A stretch of 64,000 bases of DNA, taken from NCBI RefSeq assembly GCF_028464225.1, contig NZ_JAQPCN010000001.1, positions 620,001 to 684,000 on the forward strand, in the 5' to 3' direction. The position numbers were made by a program, and so were the translations under genes. Under the pieces are notes generated by a model. It worked only from the letters and a program-made list of their open reading frames with translations. It did not search any database and was not told where the DNA came from. Position 1 is the stretch's first letter, and every line of letters starts with the position of its first letter. The DNA comes from Zeaxanthinibacter sp. PT1 (GTDB lineage Bacteria > Bacteroidota > Bacteroidia > Flavobacteriales > Flavobacteriaceae). Positions 43,379-51,594 of the stretch are shown one piece after another.

Positions 43379-45523
43379 ATGAAATACACCGCTTCCCTAG
43401 GCGCACTTCTGGTGTTTTGTTTTATTTCCTGCTCCAAGGATAATGCCCCACAGGAACCCGTAACGACTAAGGATTCGCCCACCATTAGTACTTCCGAAGT
43501 AAGTGAAACCAGTTATTATTCGGTCATGATCGGTGGCACTGTCCAAAGCGACGGCGGGGCAGAGATCACCGAAACCGGGGTATGTTACGGACTGGAACCG
43601 GATCCTAAGCGTACTGATAATTACCAGGCAACCCCATCAGCTGCTAAAGAGTTCAAGCTCGCCCTGGAAGGTTTGGAAACCAACACGGTCTATTTTGCAC
43701 GCGCCTACGCCGTCAATAGCGAAGGTACCGGCTATGGAACGGTAAAGGAGTTTAAAACCTTAAATGCAGCCGCAAGTGTAGCGACGACCGGACTTTCTAA
43801 GGTCTACGAAACCGAAGTAACAGCTAAGGGAGAGATCACCGAAGAAGGAAACAGCGAAGTATCTGCCCGTGGATTTTGCTGGAGTACTTCTCCCAGCCCT
43901 ACCCTGGACGATGATAGCCTGCAAAGCGGGGAAGGACCCGGCATCTTTGAGGAAACAATAACCGGTTTAACCCCTGGTACTACCTACTATTTACGAGCTT
44001 ATGCGGTCAATGCCGATACGACCTCCTATAGCGAATCCATAGAATTTACCACCCTTACAGAGCAGGTGGCTTTTGAAGGGGATGTGGTCCTGCAAACTCA
44101 GGATGAAGTAAATGTTTTCGGGATGTCAGGCTATACGACGATCACGGGAAATCTCTTTATCGGCTATGACTGGGGAACCGAGTCTTCCATAAGGGATTTG
44201 GGACCACTTTCAGACCTGAGACAGATAGGAGGTGACCTGATAATCAGCAACAATACCTCCCTGAAAAATTTTGAAGGCCTGGGTAAGCTGCGGAGTGTTC
44301 AGGGTTCCATGGTCTTGCGATGGAACCACCAGTTATCCGACCTCACGGCCCTATCAGCCCTAACCGAGCTGGGATCTTTAATCATCAACCGGAACAACAG
44401 CCTGGCACATCTTGATGGTTTAGAGTCGCTGCTGCGTATACAAGATCGTTTTTACCTGGATGGAACTTCCCTGGTACAGGTCAATGCACTCTCCGGGATC
44501 ACCTATATAGGAGGTGATATTCATATTGGATTTAATGCAGCTTTAGTAAGTATAGAAGGGCTTCAGGGCATTACCGAAATCTATGGAAACTTGACATTGG
44601 AGGCGAATACCCAACTGGTTTCGCTACAGGGTTTGCAAAATGTGACTAAGATAGCCGGTAACCTTGTTACCTACCAACTGGACCAACTAACGGATTTCAA
44701 AGCCCTGGCTTCCCTCTCCGAGCTTAACGGTGAGATCAGGGTAAGCTGGAATCAGAATTTAAAGAACCTGGATGGACTACAAGGCCTAAGCGCACTTTCC
44801 CGACCTATAGAAATCGGGAACAATCCCGGTTTAGAGAATTTAGAAGGCCTGAATAACCTGCTATCAACCGGCGACCTGCTTATCCATAATAATTCATCAT
44901 TAAGCTCCCTACAGGGGTTGGAGGCCTTGGTACAGGTAGGAGGCAGCCTGGAGATTTCGGACCACCCACAATTAACCAATTTATCAGGGCTTGGAAAATT
45001 AGGTGCCGTTTCAGGAAACCTGGAAATTACGGCCAATGACCAAATCACCTCCCTTTCAGGATTGAAGCAGCTGGAATCCGTGGGCGGGAGACTTGTGATT
45101 GCCGACAATAGCAACCTATTGAATTTTGACGGTCTGCAAGCCCTTGTACAGCTGGGGGGCGACCTGTATATCGGAAATAATTACAAGCTGCACTCGATTA
45201 CTGCCTTGCACGGACTCGAGGCACTTCCGGGAGGGCTTACTTTAAGCAATAATACTGTTTTGGACAATCTAGGGGGATTTGGAAACATTCGCACATGCCA
45301 TGGCATGTATATCACACGGATGGGCGCCCTGTCCACCCTGGATGGATTTCAGGACTTGGAGGAAATATCAGGGAATGTCACTATTATTAACAATACTGGA
45401 TTGAACGACTTCTGCGCGCTGCAGGCGGCCCTCAATAATGCGTTCACCAAATCGTTCAACGCCAGCTCCAATGCCTATAACCCTACTTTGGCTGATGTAC
45501 AAGCCGGTAATTGCCGGCCTTAG
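43379..45523 (+). CDS. Surface lipoprotein with two FN3-like domains and LRR/receptor-L-like repeats
   Basis: The 714-residue protein has the lipobox LVFCFISCSKD. Residues about 30-125 and 130-225 are two related FN3-like domains (both with GLxTxTxYxxRAYAVNxxGTGYGT-type ends, seen as VYFARAYAVNSEGTGYG and YYLRAYAVNADTTSYSE). From about 235 to 690 it consists of irregular ~22-residue repeats of the type GDLxIxNNxxLxSLxGLxxL, like receptor L domains. It ends NNTGLNDFCALQAALNN with a final Cys-containing tail. Such proteins are exported adhesins or binding proteins. It lies between the two duplicated serine hydrolase genes, on the opposite strand. Confidence 0.88.
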   Translation: MKYTASLGALLVFCFISCSKDNAPQEPVTTKDSPTISTSEVSETSYYSVMIGGTVQSDGGAEITETGVCYGLEPDPKRTDNYQATPSAAKEFKLALEGLETNTVYFARAYAVNSEGTGYGTVKEFKTLNAAASVATTGLSKVYETEVTAKGEITEEGNSEVSARGFCWSTSPSPTLDDDSLQSGEGPGIFEETITGLTPGTTYYLRAYAVNADTTSYSESIEFTTLTEQVAFEGDVVLQTQDEVNVFGMSGYTTITGNLFIGYDWGTESSIRDLGPLSDLRQIGGDLIISNNTSLKNFEGLGKLRSVQGSMVLRWNHQLSDLTALSALTELGSLIINRNNSLAHLDGLESLLRIQDRFYLDGTSLVQVNALSGITYIGGDIHIGFNAALVSIEGLQGITEIYGNLTLEANTQLVSLQGLQNVTKIAGNLVTYQLDQLTDFKALASLSELNGEIRVSWNQNLKNLDGLQGLSALSRPIEIGNNPGLENLEGLNNLLSTGDLLIHNNSSLSSLQGLEALVQVGGSLEISDHPQLTNLSGLGKLGAVSGNLEITANDQITSLSGLKQLESVGGRLVIADNSNLLNFDGLQALVQLGGDLYIGNNYKLHSITALHGLEALPGGLTLSNNTVLDNLGGFGNIRTCHGMYITRMGALSTLDGFQDLEEISGNVTIINNTGLNDFCALQAALNNAFTKSFNASSNAYNPTLADVQAGNCRP

Positions 45524-45570
45524 ACTGGAGGGATTATGAACTTTTGAATCCTGTATTGCATAGTTGGGCA

Positions 45571-45596
45571 GGTGCCGGTCGGACAGGCCGGCAGGC
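45571..45596. repeat. Palindrome B-like element at the 3' end of the LRR gene
   Basis: GGTGCCGGTCGGACAGGCC with a following GGCAGGC is a variant of the dispersed GC-rich palindromes. It lies between two convergent stops and could act as a two-way terminator, although it has no T tract. Confidence 0.5.
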
Positions 45597-45612
45597 AATT
45601 GCGAACCGCCAA

Positions 45613-46746
45613 CTATTCCTCCTCAAGATACTCCTGAACCAGCTCGTAGGTATTCCCGATAAGGCTACTGTTGAATAACCTATCATTATTCATAAAAATC
45701 GCAATATCCAAAGGTCGTTCTAGCTCGTGGATCACGAAGGTGTTTACGCCAAACCAATCGCCGCCATGGACCGCGATGTTCCCGGCAATCTCCCAGCCTT
45801 TGGCGTAATACGCAGTCTTGCCTTCCAAGAACTTGATGTCTGTTTGGTCTGTGGGAATAGGAAGGCTGTCGAGCTGGAAGATCAGGGCATGCGTTCCCGG
45901 CGAAAAAATGCGCTTCTCCCGCAGTGCCTGGGTGTAGGAAAAATAATCCTGCACACTGGTATACATCCCCCCTGCCCCGAGCAGGCCATTCAGAAAATGC
46001 CCGTCCACTTTTTGCCACTGCCCAAGGCTGTCCTTTTCATAACAAAAAGCGCGTTTCTTGATCTCGATAGGCCGCGCCAGGTTAAAGAAATGGGTGCGGT
46101 TCATCCCCGCCTTTTCGAAAACGTGCTCCTCGGCAAATGCCGCAAAATCCTGCCCGCTCACCTTTTCCACGATGGCCGCCAGCAGTTCGTAAGTGCCGTT
46201 GTTGTATTGCCACTCGGTTCCGGGTGTTAATGGCGAGGGTGGATTCTTTTCATAGTAGGCCACCACATCCTTGTTCTCTGCAATCTTTGTGCTGTCCCAC
46301 TCGCTGAAAAATGCTTCTTCGGCATCCGCCAGCCCGCTGGTGTGATACACTAATTGTTCAATGGTCACATTTTTAAAAATCTCGAAGGGATAGATGGAAT
46401 AGACCGTATCGCTGAGCGAGAGTTTCCCCTGGTCTACCAGGGCAAGCACGGCCAGGGCGGTGAACTGCTTACTCACCGATCCCATCCGCATATTGGTGTT
46501 CATAGTGATAGGTTCTTCGGTCTCCAGGTTCCGTAGCCCGTAACCCTTTCCGAGCAGCAGTTCCCCGTCATAGGCAACCATCAGCGCCGCCCCGGGTTCC
46601 CCCGGTTGGATGACCGTTCCAAACAGCGAATCCAGCCGGATCTCCAGGGCCGCCAACCGTTCTTGTTCTTGTACTTGTTTTTTCTTGTTGTCTTGTTGGC
46701 AGGATGCGATGACCAGCAGTAGTAGTAGGGGTAGTAGTTTTTTCAT
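45613..46746 (-). CDS. Serine hydrolase lipoprotein, duplicate B
   Basis: The 377-residue protein is the paralogue of the gene at 41453-42589, with the same signal (MKKLLPLLLLLVIASCQQ), SVSKQF, YNNGTY and HGGDWFG motifs. From about residue 95 to 255 the two proteins are almost identical and their DNA differs by only a few bases. Outside this block, and above all after residue 270, they diverge. This suggests a tandem duplication later homogenised in the middle by gene conversion. Both copies retain the catalytic residues. Confidence 0.9.
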   Translation of the reverse strand: MKKLLPLLLLLVIASCQQDNKKKQVQEQERLAALEIRLDSLFGTVIQPGEPGAALMVAYDGELLLGKGYGLRNLETEEPITMNTNMRMGSVSKQFTALAVLALVDQGKLSLSDTVYSIYPFEIFKNVTIEQLVYHTSGLADAEEAFFSEWDSTKIAENKDVVAYYEKNPPSPLTPGTEWQYNNGTYELLAAIVEKVSGQDFAAFAEEHVFEKAGMNRTHFFNLARPIEIKKRAFCYEKDSLGQWQKVDGHFLNGLLGAGGMYTSVQDYFSYTQALREKRIFSPGTHALIFQLDSLPIPTDQTDIKFLEGKTAYYAKGWEIAGNIAVHGGDWFGVNTFVIHELERPLDIAIFMNNDRLFNSSLIGNTYELVQEYLEEE

Positions 46747-46919
46747 CGGTTTGGTTTTAGAGGGGGGAGGGATGTATTAAAGATATTGAATTTTGGTTTG
46801 CGGTTTGCGGTTTGCAGTTTGGGCCCTTCGACTACGCTCAGGGCAGGGTTTGGGGTTTGGGGTCTATAATGAAGTGTTAGTTCGAGTCTTTCGTCTACAC
46901 CTTGGCTGTAACTCTATTC

Positions 46920-47041
46920 TGTCAGTTCGAGCGGAGTCGAGAACTGTTTCAAGACCATTCTAATTTACGCTGAACAATTTCAGGCGAGAACTCATCTGAA
47001 ATCGGCCTTTGGAATCACCTCTCGACTCCACTCGAGGTGAC
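46920..47041. repeat. Inverted-repeat-flanked element (family F), long form
   Basis: GTCAGTTCGAGCGGAGTCGA at the left and TCTCGACTCCACTCGAGGTG near the right are inverted arms of about 20 bases around a ~75-base unique core. A short form with the same arms lies at 61216-61286. It looks MITE-like, with no coding capacity. Confidence 0.65.
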
Positions 47042-47249
47042 AGCCTATGACCTCGAACTTCGAATTTACCTGCAGGAGGTAGGCATCAAATCTCGAACTA
47101 GCAAAACATCCCCCTCACTCCTGCTCATGTTATTCGAAGTAGCTCTGCCCTCCTTGACAGGGGGAATTCCCGAAATTAAGCCTCATACATCTGGCTATTA
47201 AATGGTTCCTCTGGAAGTAGCTTCCGAAAAGCTTTATAATGGGGAACTG

Positions 47250-47534
47250 GCATCATTTTCTATCCGTAGCAAATCAAGTCCTGAGGGTTCTAAAAAGCTG
47301 TCCGGGAAGAGAGAAGGGATAATTGCTGATATTAAGTGGTAGCTATTGTTACAGGTATCGGACAGCGCTGAACCCGAAGGCATAGATTTCAAAGATGAAA
47401 TGCTTTGCATTCACGAATACCTCAGACTAAATAGAAGTGCCATGAGTAAAAATGCAGCCTAGCGTTTTCCCGCCCGTACCGAACGGCACGTTCGGGCGGG
47501 TTGGATACTTTTTTGATCAATGCAAAAAAGTATC
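47250..47534 (-). repeat. Composite intergenic repeat (family H), copy 3, inverted
   Basis: Read on the minus strand it gives the same order as copy 1: hairpin TACTTTTTTGCATTGATCAA..., palindrome A, ggaaaacgctaggctgcatt, a longer diverged middle, GCTGTCCGATACCTG, then CCCGGACAGCTTTTTAGA and aaaatgatgcc. The middle contains about 100 bases not seen in copies 1 and 2. Confidence 0.65.
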
Positions 47535-47632
47535 AACATAAAATCAAATTGACTCTTCAAATTAGCAATAGCATTAAGAAGGCTTCTCATAATCCTTATC
47601 TTTAAGAAGCCCCGAATAAAAACGGCAACTCA

Positions 47633-49006
47633 ATGAAAAAATTCGATAATATCATAATTGGTTCCGGACAAGCCGGTACCCCATTGGCCTTTACCCTGGC
47701 CTCCAAAGGCCAGTCCGTGGCCTTTATAGAAAAGGAACACTATGGCGGCACCTGCCTGAATACCGGTTGCACCCCTACCAAGGCCTACGTGGCCAGCGCC
47801 AGGCGGATCTGGGACAGCAAGCACGGGGACGAGCTGGGCATCTACATCCCGGAAGGCGCCACTGCCAACCTGCACAATATCAAAGCCCGGAAGGATTCGC
47901 TCATCACGGGTTCTGTAGACGGGATCAAAGACGGCATTAAGAAGAACAACAAGATCACCGCCTACTGGGGGGAAGTCCGCTTTACAGGCAACAAGGAAGT
48001 GTTTGTAAACGGGGAGACCCTTACTGCAGACCGCATCTTTATCAATGTGGGGGGACGCCCCCGCATCCCTGGAGCCTATGCCACAGCCGGGCCACTGACC
48101 AACAAATCCCTCCTGGAGCTGACCGAGCTCCCGGAACACCTGGTGGTGGTCGGGGGTGGGTATATCGGGCTCGAATTCGGACAGATGTTCGCCCGTTTCG
48201 GCAGCAAGGTGACCATCGTGGAACGCGGCAGCCGCATCATTGACAAGGAAGACGAAGATGTATCAGAAGCCATACAGGAGGCCCTGGAAGCGGATGGGGT
48301 GAACTTCCGGCTCAACGCCACCTGTATGGGGGCAAAACGGCTGGAGAACGGGCAGGTGGAGGTGACCGTGAATTGCGATTCGGGCGCACCCAAGGTGACC
48401 GGTTCCCACGTACTGCTGGCCATTGGCCGCAACCCCAATGGGGATCTGCTGAACCTGGAGAAGACAGGTGTAAAAACGGATGAGCGTGGATTTATCACTG
48501 TAAATGATACCCTGGAGACCAATGTGGAGGGCATCTATGCCCTGGGCGACTGCAACGGGGAAGGGGCCTTTACCCATACTGCCTACAACGATTTCCAGAT
48601 CGTACAGGACCAGCTCTTCGGCGATGGCCAACGCAGGCTGTCGGACCGGATCACTACCTACGGGCTCTTCGTTGACCCGCCCCTCGGCCGAGTGGGGATG
48701 ACCCTGACCCAGGCTAAGGAGTCAGGCAAGAAGATTTTAACCAACACCCGCCCCATGAGCAAGGTGGCCCGCGCCAAGGAAAAAGGCGAGACCCGCGGGC
48801 TGATGCGGGTGATCGTGGACGCCGATACTGAAAAGATCCTGGGTGCCAGCATTCTCGGCACCGGGGGCGACGAAGTGATACAGGGCATCACCAACCTGAT
48901 GTACGCCGGGGCCTCCTATAAGGTGCTGCGGGATTCAGTGCAAATTCATCCGACGGTTAGTGAACTATTACCCACATTATTAGAAGGTCTAAAAGCTCCG
49001 GAATAG
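47633..49006 (+). CDS. FAD-dependent pyridine nucleotide-disulfide oxidoreductase (MerA/Lpd-like, no Hg-specific residues)
   Basis: The 457-residue protein has the FAD-binding GSGQAG near 10-15, the redox-active disulfide GGTCLNTGCTPTK with Cys41 and Cys46, the NAD(P)H-binding VVGGGYIGLEFG near 170-181, the second FAD motif YALGDCNGEGAF, and the C-terminal dimer-interface HPTVSE with the catalytic His near 439. It lacks the N-terminal HMA domain and the C-terminal Cys pair of true mercuric reductases, so a general disulfide or quinone-type reductase is more likely. A second, diverged copy of its last 20 codons lies just downstream. Confidence 0.88.
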   Translation: MKKFDNIIIGSGQAGTPLAFTLASKGQSVAFIEKEHYGGTCLNTGCTPTKAYVASARRIWDSKHGDELGIYIPEGATANLHNIKARKDSLITGSVDGIKDGIKKNNKITAYWGEVRFTGNKEVFVNGETLTADRIFINVGGRPRIPGAYATAGPLTNKSLLELTELPEHLVVVGGGYIGLEFGQMFARFGSKVTIVERGSRIIDKEDEDVSEAIQEALEADGVNFRLNATCMGAKRLENGQVEVTVNCDSGAPKVTGSHVLLAIGRNPNGDLLNLEKTGVKTDERGFITVNDTLETNVEGIYALGDCNGEGAFTHTAYNDFQIVQDQLFGDGQRRLSDRITTYGLFVDPPLGRVGMTLTQAKESGKKILTNTRPMSKVARAKEKGETRGLMRVIVDADTEKILGASILGTGGDEVIQGITNLMYAGASYKVLRDSVQIHPTVSELLPTLLEGLKAPE

Positions 49007-49044
49007 TTCTGGGGCTCGTCCTCCGAAGCTTTAGCGAAGGGGGG

Positions 49045-49107
49045 CAGATTCACCCGACGGTGAGTGAGTTATTACCGACCTTATTGGAAGGGTTGGAGGA
49101 AGTTTGA
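49045..49107 (+). pseudogene. Second copy of the reductase C-terminal end
   Basis: The 63 bases encode QIHPTVSELLPTLLEGLEEV and a stop, repeating the last codons of the reductase (QIHPTVSELLPTLLEGLKAPE) with many synonymous changes and in another frame relative to the gene. Between the two copies is a short palindrome-like element (cctccgaagctttagcgaagg, 49019-49040). It is the 3' scrap of a related reductase gene, left after recombination or deletion. Confidence 0.8.
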
Positions 49108-49335
49108 TGGAGAACTCCCCCTTGGAAGGGGGAGGAGATTCTTTCGCGAAAAGCGAAAGGATCGGAGGGGGATGTACTTCCAGTTATAGTAAAGCATACC
49201 TCGTGCTGCCTGCGAAAGGATTGGAGGGGGATGTTCATGAATCGGTCAAGATTACATTGAAGGCCCTGACGGAACTTCTTAAAAACATCCCCCGCCTTGG
49301 TAAACCAAGGCTGCCCCCTTCAAAGGGGGAATCCC
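49108..49335. repeat. Palindromic CCCCCTT/AAGGGGG repeats before the DUF559 gene
   Basis: The gap has CTCCCCCTTGGAAGGGGGAG (49113-49132), ctttcgcgaaaagcgaaag (49141-49159), repeats of ggatcggagggggatgt/ggattggagggggatgt (49159 and 49218), and CCCCCTTCAAAGGGGG (49313-49328). Inverted repeats of this kind are often seen flanking small DUF559 genes in Bacteroidota (from memory). Confidence 0.6.
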
Positions 49336-49698
49336 TCACCTCAGCTTTTGTATCACTTGTTCAATGCTCAACAATACACTGAACATTTCTTGCTTTATCT
49401 CTTGGTTACTAAAACGGATGATTTGAATGCCATAATTTGAAAGTCGTTTGGTTCGTTTCGAATCGTATTCGAAAGTCTGATCATGAATACTCCCATCAAT
49501 CTCTATGACCAGCCTGATTTCATGGCAATAGAAATCAACAATATAATCCAATAGTGGAACTTGCCTATGGAATTCTACACCTAGTGCTTTCTTCTTGAGA
49601 TGTTTCCACAATATAATTTCAGGAATAGTACTGTTCTTTCGTAGTTCTCTTGCATATCTTTTCAAGATCGGATTATATGGAATCAGCTTATTTTTCAT
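49336..49698 (-). CDS. DUF559 family (Vsr-like) endonuclease-like protein
   Basis: The 120-residue protein is a typical DUF559: MKNKLIPYNPILKRYARELR, TIPEIILWKHLKKKALG, FHRQVPLLDYIVDFYCHEIR, LVIEIDGSIHD and a final GIQIIRFSNQEI. The Asp in DYIVDFYC and the Glu in VIEIDG are the expected PD-(D/E)xK-like metal ligands, related to very-short-patch-repair nucleases. It is a single complete gene surrounded by palindromic repeats, which suggests that nuclease and repeats move or spread together. Substrate is not known. Confidence 0.88.
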   Translation of the reverse strand: MKNKLIPYNPILKRYARELRKNSTIPEIILWKHLKKKALGVEFHRQVPLLDYIVDFYCHEIRLVIEIDGSIHDQTFEYDSKRTKRLSNYGIQIIRFSNQEIKQEMFSVLLSIEQVIQKLR

Positions 49699-49994
49699 TA
49701 CGATAGGAAATTAAGCATCGCTCCTGCAAGTAAGTAGCACTAAACATCCTATAACCACTTTAATATTACTTCTGATTATCAGATCCTTACAAATTAACTG
49801 TGAAAAATCGACAAAATACACCCCCTTTGTCATTCATCGAGAAATGATAAATGGCGGCAATATGATCTGGCTGTTGTCGTTTTAAAATGCAGCGGTATTA
49901 ATTTGAGCCGGACTAACCACCCGTAATGCCGCGACCAGACCATCAAGCCCCGTAAAACGGGTGATTACTAACATACTGAACCCCCAAATCTCAG
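49699..49994. other. Intergenic region, no feature recognised
   Basis: This stretch of 296 bases separates two divergent genes. It contains no recognisable repeat, RNA gene or clear promoter motif. Confidence 0.4.
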
Positions 49995-50201
49995 ATGGAG
50001 AAGAACCTTAAGATCAATGGATTTTACTACAAGAAGAACGATAAACCTATTGAACACCACGAACGTGAAATGCTGATCCGCGACCTGATGAAAGTAGTCA
50101 AAAAACACGGGTTTGAATTCTTTGGCTACTATAACTTTGTCTCTGATGAGGACGTAAACCTGCTGGATCTCAATTTAAAGGCACCTAAGGTTAGGTCATA
50201 A
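49995..50201 (+). CDS. Small hypothetical protein (68 residues)
   Basis: It starts with an ATG (MEKNLKINGFYYKKNDKPIE) and encodes a basic, Lys-rich, helical small protein with HEREMLIRDLMKVVKKHGFE and a Phe/Tyr cluster. No domain was recognised. Codon use is like that of its neighbours and the frame is clean, so it is probably a real cytoplasmic protein. Confidence 0.55.
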   Translation: MEKNLKINGFYYKKNDKPIEHHEREMLIRDLMKVVKKHGFEFFGYYNFVSDEDVNLLDLNLKAPKVRS

Positions 50202-50547
50202 TCTTAGTATTATTTTCTATTATCTTTATTAGAATTTCAATACTATATATTGGATTAAAATCCACAATCCAGTCAATTCTGCTAAATCAAATAATCATAA
50301 TTTGATAAGACGGCATTCTTTTCTGGTCATGACAAAGATCATTTTTACTCTAGACGCACTTGTACTTTACTAAGGTAATTACAGGTCCAAGTTAGCATCG
50401 GTCTATAATTGCATAATTTCTTAATTTATTTTCTATATTTTTATTATCTTATAGGAGTTATAAAAAGTCTCCCCACGTGCATAAGAATTAAATTTCCTCC
50501 CTTAAAGGACAATACTTAAAAGTATTTACCAAATTTTGAGACTTTAG
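50202..50547. other. AT-rich intergenic region
   Basis: No gene, repeat or RNA was recognised. The stretch should hold the promoter of the following CotH-like gene; AT-rich sequence around 50410-50460 is the only noticeable feature. Confidence 0.35.
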
Positions 50548-51594
50548 ATGACGATAAAAGGCCATACATGTATCCTTTCCGTTATTTGGATTTTTCTGTC
50601 CATAAAAGTTGGATTTACACAAGTTCAGCCTGACAGTAATCTGATTACCCCCTTATTCACCCAGACAACCCCTATGCGAGTTAAATTAAGCTATTCTAAT
50701 AGGCTTATAAAAAATTTAAAGACACGGAAATATCTACCTATAAAAATCTTTTACCAGGATGAAGAACGAGGCTGGAAGAAGCTGAATGCCAAAATTAGAG
50801 CAAGGGGTAAATATAGAAGACTTAATTGTTATTTTACTCCCATAAAATTAAAAATTAGAGAATTAAATAATGTTTTTAAAAGCTCTACTCATTTAAAGTT
50901 GGTACTGCCATGTAAGCAGGAAAAGGATGCGAATGATAACGTCATTAAAGAATATCTTGCCTACAAACTATATGAGCATATATCACCTTACCATTTTAAG
51001 ACTCGACTTATTTCCCTAGAATATGAGGAAATTAGAAGAAAAAAAACAAAGCATCATAAACTAGCAGGATTTTTTATAGAACATCATAAAAACTTGGCCA
51101 AAAGATTAGATTGCCGGGTTCTTGAAAGATTTGTACATCCATTAGAACAAGAATCATTGACGGCTATTCGAAACGCTATATTTCATTATATGATTGGCAA
51201 TACCGATTATTCTACAGCATACAAACATAATCAGAAATTGCTCTTTCATAACAAAAATACTATTCCTGTACCTTACGACTTTGATATGTCTGGATTTGTA
51301 AATGCCAGTTATGCAGTAGTTTCGGAAATTCCTGGGGAAGAAATAAATATTAAAACTGTAAAAGAACGTCGTTATCGTGGATTTAAGAGAAATCCCCAGT
51401 TGTTCGAGAAGGTCCGTTTAGAGTTCCTTAAGTCTAAGAGCCAACTAATACAAATAGTTCAAGATCATAAAATTTATTTTGAACATCCACAGGAGTATAG
51501 AGAAACTTTAAAATATTTAGAAGATTTCTATGAAATTATTGAAAATGAAAAGCGTTTCAAAAGAAACATAATACAGGTGGCCAGATCTAAGTAA
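50548..51594 (+). CDS. Secreted CotH-like (atypical kinase fold) hypothetical protein
   Basis: The 348-residue protein has a signal peptide (CILSVIWIFLSIKVGFTQ). Features seen: IRARGKYRRLNCYFTPIKLK, HLKLVLPCKQEKDANDNVIK, EYLAYKLYEHISPYHFK, GFFIEHHKNLAKRL, and YMIGNTDYSTAYKHNQKLL followed by PVPYDFDMSGFVNASYA. This spacing (a Lys-bearing strand, NTDxS and a DFD motif) resembles CotH kinases and related Bacteroidota hypothetical proteins. Catalytic competence is unproven. It is convergent with the CHASE2 operon, stop to stop. Confidence 0.72.
   Translation: MTIKGHTCILSVIWIFLSIKVGFTQVQPDSNLITPLFTQTTPMRVKLSYSNRLIKNLKTRKYLPIKIFYQDEERGWKKLNAKIRARGKYRRLNCYFTPIKLKIRELNNVFKSSTHLKLVLPCKQEKDANDNVIKEYLAYKLYEHISPYHFKTRLISLEYEEIRRKKTKHHKLAGFFIEHHKNLAKRLDCRVLERFVHPLEQESLTAIRNAIFHYMIGNTDYSTAYKHNQKLLFHNKNTIPVPYDFDMSGFVNASYAVVSEIPGEEINIKTVKERRYRGFKRNPQLFEKVRLEFLKSKSQLIQIVQDHKIYFEHPQEYRETLKYLEDFYEIIENEKRFKRNIIQVARSK

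Larger units (their letters stand above)
46747..47632. other. Repeat-rich intergenic region
   Basis: In order: the duplicated leader with an empty palindrome site (46822-46845), gtttgggg words, a TIR element at 46920-47041, tcgaac words to 47100, a block aacatccccctcac ... gacagggggaattc (47105-47175) that recurs near 56515-56580, the inverted family H copy (47250-47534) containing palindrome A (47469-47500), and a hairpin GGCTTCT ... AGAAGCC at 47581-47611 just before the reductase gene. No gene is supported. Confidence 0.6.

Noticed and set aside
47630-48139. Minus-strand ORF of 169 residues
   Set aside because: It is the shadow of the reductase gene, which has complete FAD, NAD and disulfide motifs on the plus strand.
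47633-49006. Mercuric reductase (MerA)
   Set aside because: The HMA domain and the C-terminal Cys pair of MerA are absent; only the general disulfide-reductase motifs are seen.
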